In this document: piece by piece, positions 1 to 9,314 of the stretch
Numbering within the stretch: the stretch's first letter is position 1
Layout of the letters: every line of letters begins with the position of its first letter
NCBI RefSeq assembly: GCF_024346715.1
Contig: NZ_AP024853.1
Span: 1,178,001 to 1,242,000, forward strand
DNA: 64,000 nt
Reading direction: 5' to 3'
DNA from: Photobacterium swingsii
Lineage (GTDB): Bacteria > Pseudomonadota > Gammaproteobacteria > Enterobacterales > Vibrionaceae
The notes under the pieces: generated by a model
Databases searched by the model: none
What the model saw: only the letters and a program-made list of their open reading frames with translations
What the model was told of the DNA's origin: nothing
Translations under genes and position numbers: made by a program

Positions 1-17
1 AATAAAGGGGCAATGTT

Positions 18-230
18 ATGTTTCTGAAAGAAATGCGTAGTGGGGATTTAGTCGATGTGGTTGATATGTCGTCGCTGGTCAATCCATTTACCCAGCACGT
101 TACTGTGCAATATCAATCAGGAGAAGATCTCGCAGATCCTGTGGCGATTGATAAACAGCAACTGGCGTTTCCTTCTGGTGAAGATCTGCCAGAGTGCTGG
201 ATAAATGGTTACTATCGGGTGAAACCTTAG
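18..230 (+). CDS. Small conserved-looking hypothetical protein (70 aa)
   Basis: An intact short ORF with an ATG preceded by an AAAGGGG Shine-Dalgarno stretch seven bases upstream, so the start is well supported. The product is soluble and acidic with no signal peptide or membrane span. It contains two short similar segments around GEDLADP and GEDLPEC. I do not recognise a family. It lies tail to tail with the pqiC end, so it is not part of that operon; what precedes it is outside the window. Real gene likely, function unknown. Confidence 0.6.
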   Translation: MFLKEMRSGDLVDVVDMSSLVNPFTQHVTVQYQSGEDLADPVAIDKQQLAFPSGEDLPECWINGYYRVKP

Positions 231-283
231 CCCATATGACACAATGCAAGCAAAGGCTGGGCTAAGAACTAAACAATGTGTGT

Positions 284-880
284 TTACTGAGCCATTAACC
301 GTTGAGCAATCTGTGTTGTTAACTGATCAACACCTTGAGAAAGCGCGCTAACCTGCGCATCGTAACCAGATTGCGCCAACGGCACTTGTAACTGGAACGG
401 ATAAACGCCCTGTAGTTTACCGTCTCTATCAATCACCAAATACTCACCACTGAGCACAGCATTGCCGGTATAGCGCCCATTAAACTGAGTGAACTTGACT
501 TGTAACTTGGCTTGTCCAGCTGATGACATTGCAGGCGTTAATTCACTAGGCCAATAACGTTTTTGCTTAGCACGTAAGTCCGCAGTAATACGGCGAGTCA
601 ATTGCTGAGTAATACTGTCCGCCCATGTGTTTTGCTGGGCTTGAACTATCTCAGTCTCACTGACTTGGTACACCAATCCCATCCCCGCTAAATGTGCGGC
701 CATTTCAACAGGACGTACCACCAGCAAGGCTTGGGATTGCCCTAGCGGAGTGGAGTGCGTTGCCACCATTGAATTGGATATTGATGGCAGTAAGTATGTA
801 GCACGCGTCACTTCAGGCTGACTGCTGCACCCAGTGAGCAATGTGATCGCCGTCAATCCACCGACTAACCATGTTTTCAT
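284..880 (-). CDS. pqiC: PqiC-type outer-membrane lipoprotein (YmbA/ABC-transport auxiliary family)
   Basis: 198 aa. The N-terminus is a lipoprotein signal with lipobox LLTGC (Cys18), followed by the compact domain of the PqiC/YmbA family, seen in the segment YLLPSISN and the C-terminal run of amphipathic helices. In E. coli PqiC is an outer-membrane lipoprotein that receives the end of the PqiB tunnel that spans the periplasm. Here it is the third gene of pqiA-pqiB-pqiC on the minus strand: its ATG overlaps the pqiB stop by one base (TAATG), so the two are translationally coupled. The family assignment rests on length, lipobox and operon position; the sequence itself is weakly conserved. Confidence 0.85.
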   Translation of the reverse strand: MKTWLVGGLTAITLLTGCSSQPEVTRATYLLPSISNSMVATHSTPLGQSQALLVVRPVEMAAHLAGMGLVYQVSETEIVQAQQNTWADSITQQLTRRITADLRAKQKRYWPSELTPAMSSAGQAKLQVKFTQFNGRYTGNAVLSGEYLVIDRDGKLQGVYPFQLQVPLAQSGYDAQVSALSQGVDQLTTQIAQRLMAQ

Positions 881-2529
881 TATTCTTGTCCTTTTGCTAC
901 TGGAACAGGATCTTTCGCTTGTTCACCACTGAAAATCAATGCGTTTGGTTTTTCGTTAACTTGTCGTAAAACAGGTTCAAGTTCTGCGAGCACATTTTCA
1001 AATCGAGCAATCGCCTGCTCTAAATTCTGATAAGGCGCAGCATCTGGACCAAATCCATTTAGCGTCGTTTGGATCTCTTGCAAGCTCTTGCGCACGTCCG
1101 ATGGAATCGCTTGTGTATCTTTTTGCTCCAGAATCTTATTGAGTGAATCAGCCACAGCCTGTGCCGAACGCAATGTCTTTTGGGACGCAATCAAGCTGTT
1201 ATTGAGTGAACCTAATGTTTCCTCTAAGGGCAGATCATTAAACTTATCCAACAAGGTGGTGACTTGCTTTTGAATTTCAGCAAAACCGCCCGCTTGGGTT
1301 GGGAAAATATCATATTGCTCGTAATGCTTAATCGGGTAGCTATCCGCTTTTTCGTATACTTCAGTATCGATAAACAAGGCACCAGTTAAAAAGCTGCCTG
1401 TTTTCAATGTTGCACGTAAGCCTTTCGCAAATTCATTTGATAAGCTGTGTTTGAGTGCTTGCAGATCAGCAGAATCAATATTTTTATAAACTCGGCCTAA
1501 CTCAATACGGACAAGAACGGGAATTTGCTTGGTCGAAAACCCCTGCTCTTTCGAGGGTAAATGTAGCGGCACTTTCTTCACGGTTCCGATACGAATACCG
1601 CGGTACTCAACAGGCGCACCGACATTTAACCCTCGTACAGATTCATCAAACATCATCACGTATTCTAAATACTGATCGAAGACACGCTCTCGTACTTGTT
1701 TGAAATTACTGTATAGCTTGAAGTGCGTTTGTTGTTTCGTCACCTGTTCGCCTGGCTCAGCCCCTTTAGGAACCCGAAAACTCACCCCGCCAGTGATCAG
1801 AGACTCTACCGAGCCAATTTTCAAATTGAAGCCTTCGGCAGACATTTGCAGATCAACCCCCGAACTCAACCAAAACTTAGTGTGCTTACGGATCAAGCTA
1901 TCGTATGGCTGAAAGATAAAGAGCTGATAGTTAGCCTTTTTAGTTTCAGGATCAAAGCTGACTTTCTCCACTCGACCAACGGTAAACCCTTCATACAGTA
2001 CAGGATCAGTAATGCTTAGCTTACCCGCTTCGCGATGCGTTAATACAATACGCAGTCCCTTTGCATCAGGCGGTGCGACAGGCGGAGTCTCCAACACGGT
2101 GAAGTCCAACTTTTCTTTTTCGGCACGCCCAGGTTGAAGCTCTAAATACGCACCAGACAGCAAGGTGTCCAAACCTGAAATCCCCTCTTTGCCAATACGC
2201 GGCTTCACAACCCAAAATAGGGTATCTTCTTTTAGCATACGGGCTGCGTCTTTGTTCATCTGCGCTGTTGCTGTAATGTAGGTGTAATCATCACTCAACT
2301 TCACACCCGTTATCACCCCAACCTTCACGTTCAAAGACTTAATCTCAGTTTTACCGACCTCGATCCCCTCGGCGGTTTTTAACGTCAGGGTTACCGTTGG
2401 GCCTTTGCTTCCAACGAACTGGATTAGCATCCAAATACCAATAGCAACAGCCACTAATGGCACAAGCCAGATGGTTGAAAACTGCTTCGCTTTTTGTACT
2501 TCAGCCTGCGCTGGCTTGTTATCACTCAT
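880..2529 (-). CDS. pqiB: PqiB, MCE-domain lipid-transport protein
   Basis: 549 aa from the preferred start. A single N-terminal membrane anchor (about residues 16-38, WLVPLVAVAIGIWMLIQF) is followed by three MCE domains, each with a GxxxGxV-type core: GKTEIKSLNVKVG, YEGFTVGRV and APVEYRGIRIGTV. A long coiled C-terminal helix region (about 420-530) follows and would form the needle seen in E. coli PqiB. Three MCE domains and about 550 aa fit PqiB, not the seven-domain LetB/YebT. The reading frame stays open to 2574, but the ATG at 2529 gives the family N-terminus MSDNKPAQ and overlaps the pqiA stop by eight bases, typical of coupling. It acts in the periplasm in lipid traffic between inner and outer membrane. 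Confidence 0.93.
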   Translation of the reverse strand: MSDNKPAQAEVQKAKQFSTIWLVPLVAVAIGIWMLIQFVGSKGPTVTLTLKTAEGIEVGKTEIKSLNVKVGVITGVKLSDDYTYITATAQMNKDAARMLKEDTLFWVVKPRIGKEGISGLDTLLSGAYLELQPGRAEKEKLDFTVLETPPVAPPDAKGLRIVLTHREAGKLSITDPVLYEGFTVGRVEKVSFDPETKKANYQLFIFQPYDSLIRKHTKFWLSSGVDLQMSAEGFNLKIGSVESLITGGVSFRVPKGAEPGEQVTKQQTHFKLYSNFKQVRERVFDQYLEYVMMFDESVRGLNVGAPVEYRGIRIGTVKKVPLHLPSKEQGFSTKQIPVLVRIELGRVYKNIDSADLQALKHSLSNEFAKGLRATLKTGSFLTGALFIDTEVYEKADSYPIKHYEQYDIFPTQAGGFAEIQKQVTTLLDKFNDLPLEETLGSLNNSLIASQKTLRSAQAVADSLNKILEQKDTQAIPSDVRKSLQEIQTTLNGFGPDAAPYQNLEQAIARFENVLAELEPVLRQVNEKPNALIFSGEQAKDPVPVAKGQE

Positions 2530-3904
2530 AGTGCTTGTTCTCATTAAAAGGCAATAACACATCATTATTGCCATTGCTTTGTATATCAGAAGTTGATGTT
2601 AATGGTCCCCTTGCCTTGGTGTGCTGAGTCCAAAACACACGAGGATCAAAACTCATGGCAGATAACATGGTAAATACTACGACAGCGGCAAAAGATAGCG
2701 CTGCAGGGCCGGGGAAAATCGCCATCAGGTTTTGTAACTGCACCAACGCCACCAAAATAGCGACCACGAAAATATCAATCATGGACCAACGACCGATAAA
2801 TTCCGTCATTCGGTAAATCTTTAAGCTTTGTATAGATTGCTGCGCTGAACTTTGGTTACCCCGTTTAGCATGAATAAACAGCCACACAAGCGCCATCATT
2901 TTAGCAAGTGGAATAATCACACTGGCAAAAAATATCACGAACGCAATCGGGTAAGATCCCAATTTCCACAATAGAACAACGCCGCCCATAATCGTTGAGC
3001 CTTCGGTTTGTCCTAAGCTCACGGTGTACATCATGGGGTATAAATTAGCGGGAATATAAAACACCATGGATGTCAGTAATAACGCCCATGCCCGCTGTAA
3101 ACTACTGGCGGGATTATAAGGATGCAACCGACTCCCACACCGAAAGCATTGGGTGTGCTTATGCGTTTCTGACGCCACAACAGGCGGGTTAAGTTGTGCG
3201 CAGACATGGCAACTTTCATGATTGCCTGAGGCATGGCTGTCTCCAGCTTCCACCCCTTTTAATGGTTGTAAAGGATCGATGTGGTGCCATAACCATGTGC
3301 GATCCACCATAGACACAAACTTAACCACTAAACCGGTATAAATACAAAACGCCCAAAACGACATCCCTAAGCCAACATCCGCTAACGAAGCTATCTTTAT
3401 TAAGCTCACAAGAACGCCAATCAGGAAAACATCAACCATCAACCAAGGTTCAATATGAAAAACGAATCTAGCGACACGTTTCACTGTTTTGATATTTCCT
3501 CTAGCAACTGTGCTCTGCTGAATAAGCTGAGCCTGACGATATAAATACATCACCATCACAATAAAACAGCCCGGTAAAACAATCACTGTCAGCAATAACA
3601 AAAGAGCCAATAAGCTATTTTCAAAATGTTGAAGCATTTGTGCAGCATGGAACAAGGTAATATTTTGATTTAGCCCTTGCACACTAAACGACATGAATGG
3701 AAAGCTAACGCTAAGCGCTAACATCACCAAGGTCGCTATACCAAAAGCAATCGGCCGCTGGAACGGCTGCTCGATCTGTTTAACCACGCCATGATGACAA
3801 CGTGGGCATGATGCTTTATCGCCTTCATGAAGCTCGGGAACAGACATGACAAGCCCACACTCTTCGCAAGCGAGTTTGGCCTTTGTCGAAAAACGATGCG
3901 CCAT
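2522..3904 (-). CDS. pqiA: PqiA, inner-membrane partner of the PqiB MCE tunnel
   Basis: 460 aa. It has two tandem PqiA repeats, each a zinc-ribbon with paired cysteines followed by about four membrane spans. The first ribbon is near residues 13-37 (CEEC...CPRC) and the second near 232-255 (CHVC...CFRC). Hydrophobic segments around residues 53-73, 96-122, 155-180 and again in the second half fit an eight-span protein. PqiA is the inner-membrane component that feeds or receives lipid from PqiB. First gene of pqiABC on the minus strand; its stop lies inside the start of pqiB. The upstream region holds two adjacent hairpins (see 3989-4024). Both Cys pairs are intact, so no sign of decay. Confidence 0.93.
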   Translation of the reverse strand: MAHRFSTKAKLACEECGLVMSVPELHEGDKASCPRCHHGVVKQIEQPFQRPIAFGIATLVMLALSVSFPFMSFSVQGLNQNITLFHAAQMLQHFENSLLALLLLLTVIVLPGCFIVMVMYLYRQAQLIQQSTVARGNIKTVKRVARFVFHIEPWLMVDVFLIGVLVSLIKIASLADVGLGMSFWAFCIYTGLVVKFVSMVDRTWLWHHIDPLQPLKGVEAGDSHASGNHESCHVCAQLNPPVVASETHKHTQCFRCGSRLHPYNPASSLQRAWALLLTSMVFYIPANLYPMMYTVSLGQTEGSTIMGGVVLLWKLGSYPIAFVIFFASVIIPLAKMMALVWLFIHAKRGNQSSAQQSIQSLKIYRMTEFIGRWSMIDIFVVAILVALVQLQNLMAIFPGPAALSFAAVVVFTMLSAMSFDPRVFWTQHTKARGPLTSTSDIQSNGNNDVLLPFNENKHYE

Positions 3905-4241
3905 GACTTAACCTATATGATAAATAAGTGATCTTATTATAGAAAAGATTTGTTCAGTGTATTTGTAGCAATTTACGATAACGACTTTCCCCTTTCAGGG
4001 GCTGTGAAGTTTGATTCTCACAGCATCCTCGCCGCTACCGCCTATCCATAAATTTTGACGAATGTATCAGCTAATAGGTAAATCACCTATCAAAATAACG
4101 CATTCTTAAATGAAGCGAATTTTATCAGAATACACAAGCTACGCTTGCAAAAAAACACCTTTCAATTAAAATCTTTCGCATAGCATTTACTTGCTCATAA
4201 ACTAACGAAAAACACTAAGTGACCAAAATAACAGGGATAGT
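3905..4241. promoter_or_regulatory. Divergent intergenic region pqiA / lipoprotein with tandem hairpins
   Basis: A 337-base gap between the pqiA start (minus) and the lipoprotein gene at 4242 (plus), so it should hold both promoters. Two touching inverted repeats are visible: CCCCT-TTC-AGGGG at 3989-4001, and GCTGTGA at 4001-4007 pairing with TCACAGC at 4018-4024. They share base 4001, so the two structures could be alternatives. I see no convincing -35/-10 pair and no known operator. The remainder is AT-rich non-coding sequence. Confidence 0.45.
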
Positions 4242-4862
4242 ATGAAGAAAATAACCTTAGCGCTTTGCCTCAGTTTCTTTATGGCGGGCTGTAATACGAC
4301 GTCAAGCGATCCAAATACCTTTACTTCACAGTGCAGCTATTCTGAGCTGCAAAGCGATCCTCCGTTAACCTTTACCGTCACAGGCGTAAATGAAGCAGTA
4401 CTTGATGGTGTTATTTGCTCAGGTTCGCTCGATGCATTTGAGAATATGCTAGAGCACTTCCCTTCCGTGAATACCTTTAAGATAAAAACTATTCCAGGTA
4501 GTGCCGACGATGAAACAAATTTAGCCTTATCAACGGTCATCCATGCAAATGGCATTACAACACATATTTTGTCTGGTGGTATGGTTGCCAGTGGCGGCAC
4601 AGATCTATTTTTAGCTGGTGTGGAAAGAACATCTAGCGATAACCACCCCAAAATCGGCGTCCATAGCTGGGCATCATCTGATGGACGTAATGGCAATACA
4701 ATTCCACATGATGACGAAGAACATCAAAATTACTTAGACTATTATCAAGAAATCAATATCAACCCTGACTTTTATTGGTACACCCTAGAGGCTGCCCCTG
4801 CAGATAACATGCACTGGATGTCAGTAGAAGAAATGAAGCATTTTCATGTGCTCACTAAATAA
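4242..4862 (+). CDS. Lipoprotein with ClpP/crotonase-like fold signature (COG3904-like)
   Basis: 206 aa with a lipoprotein signal and lipobox FMAGC (Cys17). The central part reads like the periplasmic ClpP-like family COG3904: a beta strand plus IPGSADDE in the place of the usual PGG region, the helix ALSTVIHANGI, then the nucleophile segment GMVASGGTDLFLAG (candidate Ser117) and GVHSW (candidate His141). The 24-residue Ser-to-His spacing is like that of ClpP. The family usually has a glycine-rich NSPGG loop, which is altered here, so activity is uncertain. The ATG has an AGGGA ribosome-binding site. It stands alone between divergent pqiA and a convergent gene, with a shared terminator at 4901-4929. 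A stand-alone envelope hydrolase is the best reading. Confidence 0.6.
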   Translation: MKKITLALCLSFFMAGCNTTSSDPNTFTSQCSYSELQSDPPLTFTVTGVNEAVLDGVICSGSLDAFENMLEHFPSVNTFKIKTIPGSADDETNLALSTVIHANGITTHILSGGMVASGGTDLFLAGVERTSSDNHPKIGVHSWASSDGRNGNTIPHDDEEHQNYLDYYQEININPDFYWYTLEAAPADNMHWMSVEEMKHFHVLTK

Positions 4863-4900
4863 AACCAATTAACTATTGGTAGCATACTAAAAGCATAAAA

Positions 4901-4929
4901 AAAACCACTGCATGAAAGCAGTGGTTTTT
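4901..4929. terminator. Bidirectional intrinsic terminator
   Basis: Perfect 11-bp stem AAAACCACTGC (4901-4911) with GCAGTGGTTTT (4918-4928) and a 6-base loop, flanked by A-run and T-run. It serves the lipoprotein gene ending at 4862 and the convergent gene ending at 4981. Confidence 0.9.
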
Positions 4930-4980
4930 AATCTCTAATTCTGAACGAACAAACAGTCTAGTTTGCTCGATACTGAATAT

Positions 4981-5469
4981 TTAGATACCTGCGCGTTTTA
5001 GCAGACCCGCCATTAATGGTGAACTTGCTTTTACCATTTTAGACTTGTTCTTAAACTCACGTGCAAGCGAAACATCATTCATTTCATTTGCAATATGAAT
5101 CATTGCTTTGTACATATCGCTTGGATTTTTAATACGATCAGAATCGTTCAGCGGACTAATGATTTTAACAACATCATTACCGGTTTTATTGTTCGCGTTC
5201 GCGTAGTTAAGAACTGAATCAAGTAGCTTATCTAGATCGATAGAAAACTCAGAACTCTCCACACCTTGTTTCTTCATTTCTTTCAGGTTTCTTTTACGTA
5301 CCTGACTGATAATGAATGCTGGCTTGTTAATTTTTTTATAGCCAAAGAAACCAGCTAGGACAAGTAGGGCAACACCGCCTGCTACATATCCCCAAATTGA
5401 ACCTGAAGACTCCGCTACGGGTTGGATTGCTTCAGCTGCACTAACTACAGATACTGGTACATCAGACAT
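4981..5469 (-). CDS. Unknown single-span membrane protein
   Basis: 162 aa from the ATG at 5469, which has an AAGG motif upstream; the frame is open to a further start at 5520 but that N-terminus is unlikely. A short extracytoplasmic N-terminus rich in Val, Ser and Ala is followed by one membrane span (about residues 24-43) with a KKINK positive stop. A basic, mostly helical cytoplasmic domain of about 115 residues follows. I do not recognise the family and no catalytic motif is visible. It is monocistronic and shares the terminator at 4901-4929 with the convergent lipoprotein gene. Confidence 0.65.
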   Translation of the reverse strand: MSDVPVSVVSAAEAIQPVAESSGSIWGYVAGGVALLVLAGFFGYKKINKPAFIISQVRKRNLKEMKKQGVESSEFSIDLDKLLDSVLNYANANNKTGNDVVKIISPLNDSDRIKNPSDMYKAMIHIANEMNDVSLAREFKNKSKMVKASSPLMAGLLKRAGI

Positions 5470-6356
5470 ATTCGTAACCTTATTACTTCTATAAATGCTT
5501 TCACTGGCCACAGTATGCACTCAATGCGCCAATAACCATGCGATTAATCAATTTTTACGTTAAATTGAGTGACGAGCTTCAAGGTTTGGCAACTAGCGCA
5601 TCTTTATTGCTGCATAAAACCCCAGAAAAAAAGACCTCACCGCCTATAAATGCCGACCAACAAATTATCAGTCAGTGACAGCTAGTAAACTGTCGGGTCC
5701 AGCCATACGCATTCATGTTAAGATCGATACTTGCCATCGTCAGCACAACACCTATCACTCGGTGCTTACAGCCGCAATCATATAATTTAAATCCCCTGTT
5801 AATCGTGTTGAACCCTGGCCTCTTCTCACTCCCACAAGAGAAAGTCCATTGTCTCCAGGGCAATCAGACCAACAAAAAGGTGCCCCTTACCTTCGACAAC
5901 AAGGTGACAGCAACCAATTTTGTAAAAATATTCACAAAACAAAATCTTGTTGAAGCTAAGCAAGCTAGTACAACTCCAGAAAGGGAAGATACATAAAGTC
6001 GTAATCAATATAGCCCCTACTGATAGTTAATTTCAGAACAACGCAAAAACTTAATTTACATGAAAATTAAGTTAGCCAGCATCAAAAATATGATTCACGT
6101 CGATAAATTTTATTTAAACCCTATCAAACCAGCCATCAATGAGACACACGTCGCATAATTAACGAAACTCGGCTAAAAATAGCCAACACCAATAGAGTGA
6201 TGTAAGTCTAAATACTTGATATAAACCCACATAAACCTATAGGTATTTGTGATGCGAAGCATAAATCTCATTTATCTTAATTTTTAATATTAAAAAACTT
6301 CCGTATTCTAATTCCAGTTTTGAAATTTAATTTCTTTATTTGTTAGGAATGGAATC
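5470..6356. other. Long non-coding stretch upstream of the chitobiase gene
   Basis: An 887-base gap. The stretch 5672-5863 read on the minus strand gives 63 codons of protein-like composition ending NAYGWTRQFTSCH, without a ribosome-binding site or family; I treat it as a possible repeat-element remnant, not a gene. A small hairpin GACAG (5677-5681) / CTGTC (5690-5694) lies at its end. The last 300 bases are very AT-rich and should hold the promoter of the gene at 6357, but no operator can be named. Confidence 0.4.
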
Positions 6357-9002
6357 ATGTTGAAAAGAAGTCTGCTTTCTTGTGTTGTTATAGCGAGCCT
6401 AACGGCTTGTTCCTCTATATCGCCAGCACAATCAAGTGTTAATCAACTGGCTGAAAATCTTGATATAAATTACACAGTGATTACCAACCAAGGCGCAGAT
6501 GACGGCCTTGCTTGTAAAGAACTTCAAGCTGAATGGGCATCATGCAACAAAGTAAACATGACGCTAACAAATACAGGTGAAGCCGTTAATTCAACTGATT
6601 GGACAATCTACTTCCACAGTATCCGTTTGATCTTGGATGTTGAAAATGACCAATTTAAAATTACCCGCGTTACTGGTGATTTACATAAACTAGAACCGAC
6701 AGATAAATTTGATGGTTTTGCGGCAGGCGAAGAAGTCGTGATCCCTCTAGTGGCTGAATACTGGCAACTCTTTGAAACTGACTTTATGCCAGGGGCTTTC
6801 GTCACTGCCCCTGGCGCAGAAGTACGTAATATTATCTCTTTAGATACACAAGATACGGGTGAATACGTAGATGAAATTATCGGTGTTCAATTAAAACGTA
6901 CGCTTGCTGATAATAACGTCGTCGCCACTGCTAATACTCGTTTTGAAAAAAATGCTGACGTAACAGCTGTTGATGCAACGGCTCATATTATTCCAACGCC
7001 TTTAAAAACCACACGAACGTATAAGAAAGTTGATTTAGCGAACGGAATCTCTATTACTGCAAGTGGTATTGATGCAGACCAAATTGCAGCGTTAAACCAG
7101 CGTGCGGAATTACTAGGGATAGAGACAGCTGGTGAATACCCTGTATCCGTCACTGTCGATAAGCACCAATTTAAAGACGGTGTATCAGGTGCTTATAAGC
7201 TCGATATCACGCAGAATAAAACAAGCGTTGTAGCATTTGATACAGCAGGGGCATTCTACGGTGTTCAATCCTTACTTGCGCTCGTCAATTTAGATACCAC
7301 TGAGATCCCAACCCTAAATATTGAAGATGCTCCACGTTTTGAATACCGTGGTGTCATGGTTGATGTGGCACGTAATTTCCACTCAAAAGCAGCAATTTTA
7401 GCGACTATTGATCAAATGGCCGCCTACAAACTAAACAAGCTACACCTTCATCTAACTGATGATGAAGGCTGGCGTTTAGAAATCCCTGGGCTTCCTGAGC
7501 TAACCGATATTGGGGGCAAGCGCTGCTTTGATGAGTCAGAAACACGTTGTTTGTTGCCACAATTAGGCTCTGGCGCAGACTCGAATAACTTTGGTTCGGG
7601 ATTCTTCACGACAGAAGATTACGTTGAAATCCTAACTTACGCCAAAAACCGTAGCATTGAAGTGATCCCTGAAATTGATATGCCCGCTCACTCACGCGCC
7701 GCTGTTATGTCAATGGAAGCGCGTTACGCGCGTCTTGCTGCAGAAGGTAGAATGGATGAAGCGAACCAATACCGCTTGATGGATCCAAAAGACGAATCAA
7801 ACGTCACCACGGTTCAGTTCTACAATAAGCAAAGTTTCATCAACCCCTGCCTAGATTCATCTGCAACCTTTGTAGATAAAGTGATCACTGAAGTCGCGGC
7901 CATGCACAAAGCCGCTGGTGTACCGCTATCCACATGGCACTTCGGTGGTGATGAAGCGAAAAACATCAAGCTTCATGCGGGTTTCCAAGATATTAATGAC
8001 AAAGAGAAAATCGCTTGGAAAGGTGATTTAGACCTGTCGAAACAAGATTTTCCGTTTGCTAAATCACCACAATGTCAGTCGCTGATCGCAAGCGGTGAAG
8101 TGGCGGATTTCGAACATCTACCAAGCCATTTTGCAGAGCAAGTCTCTAAGATTGTTGCGGATAAAGGCATCCCACACTTCCAAGCATGGCAAGATGGTCT
8201 GAAACACTCGAAAGATGCAGATGCATTTGCAACAGAGTCAGTGCGAGCTAACTTCTGGGATACATTGTACTGGGGCGGTGGTGCGTCAGCTTACGAATGG
8301 GCAGATAAAGGCTACGATGTTGTTATCTCCAACCCAGACTACGTTTACATGGACTTCCCATACGAAGTTGATGCGAAAGAGCGTGGTTACTACTGGGCAA
8401 CTCGTGCAACTGATACCCGTAAAATGTTCGGGTTTGCACCTGAAAATTTACCTCAAAATGCGGAAACATCAGTAGATCGTGACGGTAATGGCTTTGAAAG
8501 TGCAGGCACAGTTACACCGAAGAAACCTTTCTATGGGCTATCCGCACAACTTTGGTCTGAAACAGTCCGTACCGATGAACAATACGAGTACATGGTGTTC
8601 CCACGTGTAATAGCTGCTGCTGAGCGCGCATGGCACCAAGCGTCTTGGGAAAATGAATACAAAGCAGGTATTAAGTACTCGCAAGAAACCAACCGAGTGA
8701 ATAAACAAGCGCAACTGTCTGATTGGACGAAGTTCGCAAGCGCTATGGGTCAGCGTGAACTCGCTAAGCTTGAAAGAGCAGGCATTGATTACCGTCTACC
8801 AATCCCAGGCGCAGAAGTTGCGAACGGTGAACTCAGCATGAACATTTCATTCCCAGGCGTAACGCTACAATACTCTGTCGATGGCGGTAAAACATGGGTT
8901 GAATACAATAATGCGAACAAACCAAAAGTAACGGGTGAAGTGCAAATTCGCTCTGCGTCTTTCACTGGCGAACGTGTTAGTCGAGTAACTAGTGTTAACT
9001 AA
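6357..9002 (+). CDS. chb: Beta-N-acetylhexosaminidase / chitobiase (GH20), lipoprotein
   Basis: 881 aa, the length of Vibrio chitobiase. Lipobox LTAC (Cys18) marks it as an outer-membrane or periplasmic lipoprotein. Domains in order: N-terminal CHB_HEX carbohydrate-binding-like domain (about 30-190), GH20b domain (about 200-325), the TIM-barrel GH20 catalytic domain (about 330-770), and a C-terminal CHB_HEX_C domain (about 800-881). The catalytic signature HFGGDE is at residues 528-533, with Asp532/Glu533 as the substrate-assisted pair. It cleaves N,N'-diacetylchitobiose and related chitin oligosaccharides to GlcNAc, so it belongs to chitin use. The ATG has TTAGGAATGGA upstream. It is a single-gene unit closed by the terminator at 9030-9061. 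Confidence 0.95.
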   Translation: MLKRSLLSCVVIASLTACSSISPAQSSVNQLAENLDINYTVITNQGADDGLACKELQAEWASCNKVNMTLTNTGEAVNSTDWTIYFHSIRLILDVENDQFKITRVTGDLHKLEPTDKFDGFAAGEEVVIPLVAEYWQLFETDFMPGAFVTAPGAEVRNIISLDTQDTGEYVDEIIGVQLKRTLADNNVVATANTRFEKNADVTAVDATAHIIPTPLKTTRTYKKVDLANGISITASGIDADQIAALNQRAELLGIETAGEYPVSVTVDKHQFKDGVSGAYKLDITQNKTSVVAFDTAGAFYGVQSLLALVNLDTTEIPTLNIEDAPRFEYRGVMVDVARNFHSKAAILATIDQMAAYKLNKLHLHLTDDEGWRLEIPGLPELTDIGGKRCFDESETRCLLPQLGSGADSNNFGSGFFTTEDYVEILTYAKNRSIEVIPEIDMPAHSRAAVMSMEARYARLAAEGRMDEANQYRLMDPKDESNVTTVQFYNKQSFINPCLDSSATFVDKVITEVAAMHKAAGVPLSTWHFGGDEAKNIKLHAGFQDINDKEKIAWKGDLDLSKQDFPFAKSPQCQSLIASGEVADFEHLPSHFAEQVSKIVADKGIPHFQAWQDGLKHSKDADAFATESVRANFWDTLYWGGGASAYEWADKGYDVVISNPDYVYMDFPYEVDAKERGYYWATRATDTRKMFGFAPENLPQNAETSVDRDGNGFESAGTVTPKKPFYGLSAQLWSETVRTDEQYEYMVFPRVIAAAERAWHQASWENEYKAGIKYSQETNRVNKQAQLSDWTKFASAMGQRELAKLERAGIDYRLPIPGAEVANGELSMNISFPGVTLQYSVDGGKTWVEYNNANKPKVTGEVQIRSASFTGERVSRVTSVN

Positions 9003-9029
9003 TTAACATAAAAAAACGCTCAATCGTTA

Positions 9030-9061
9030 AACGGTACTTTTTTATAAGTGCCGTTTTTTTT
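9030..9061 (+). terminator. Intrinsic terminator of the chitobiase gene
   Basis: Stem AACGGTACTT (9030-9039) with AAGTGCCGTT (9046-9055), ten pairs including one G-T, followed by eight T residues. Confidence 0.9.
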
Positions 9062-9135
9062 CTAATCCACTGATTCACATAAAACCTTACTGAGTCTCCT
9101 CATTGGATGTGATACTGCGCTCTTGCTAGCATTTT

Positions 9136-9162
9136 TGTGAATATATTAACATTAAGTGTTAA
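9136..9162. promoter_or_regulatory. Candidate CRP-like site overlapping a perfect inverted repeat
   Basis: TGTGA-ATATAT-TAACA at 9136-9151 matches the CRP pattern TGTGA-N6-TCACA with one mismatch. It overlaps the perfect repeat TTAACA (9146-9151) / TGTTAA (9157-9162). Both lie 150-180 bases before the nucleotidase ATG at 9315. The rest of the 9062-9314 gap shows nothing else I can name. Regulation by either is inference. Confidence 0.35.
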
Positions 9163-9314
9163 CCGTGATCTCAGTTTGACTTTCCTGTAATTGCTTGCCC
9201 ATTTTAACTTCTATATAGTGCCCTCGCCCATATTTCCGCGGATACACCTTCAAGCAGTGGCAGTTAACGCTTCCTGGCTATCCATTTTGCAGATAACTAT
9301 AAAAAGGTATCAAC

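Noticed and set aside
5715..5996. 93-codon plus-strand ORF in the gap before the chitobiase gene
   Set aside because: No ribosome-binding site, low-complexity ending and no recognisable motif; it overlaps two minus-strand ORFs of equal quality.
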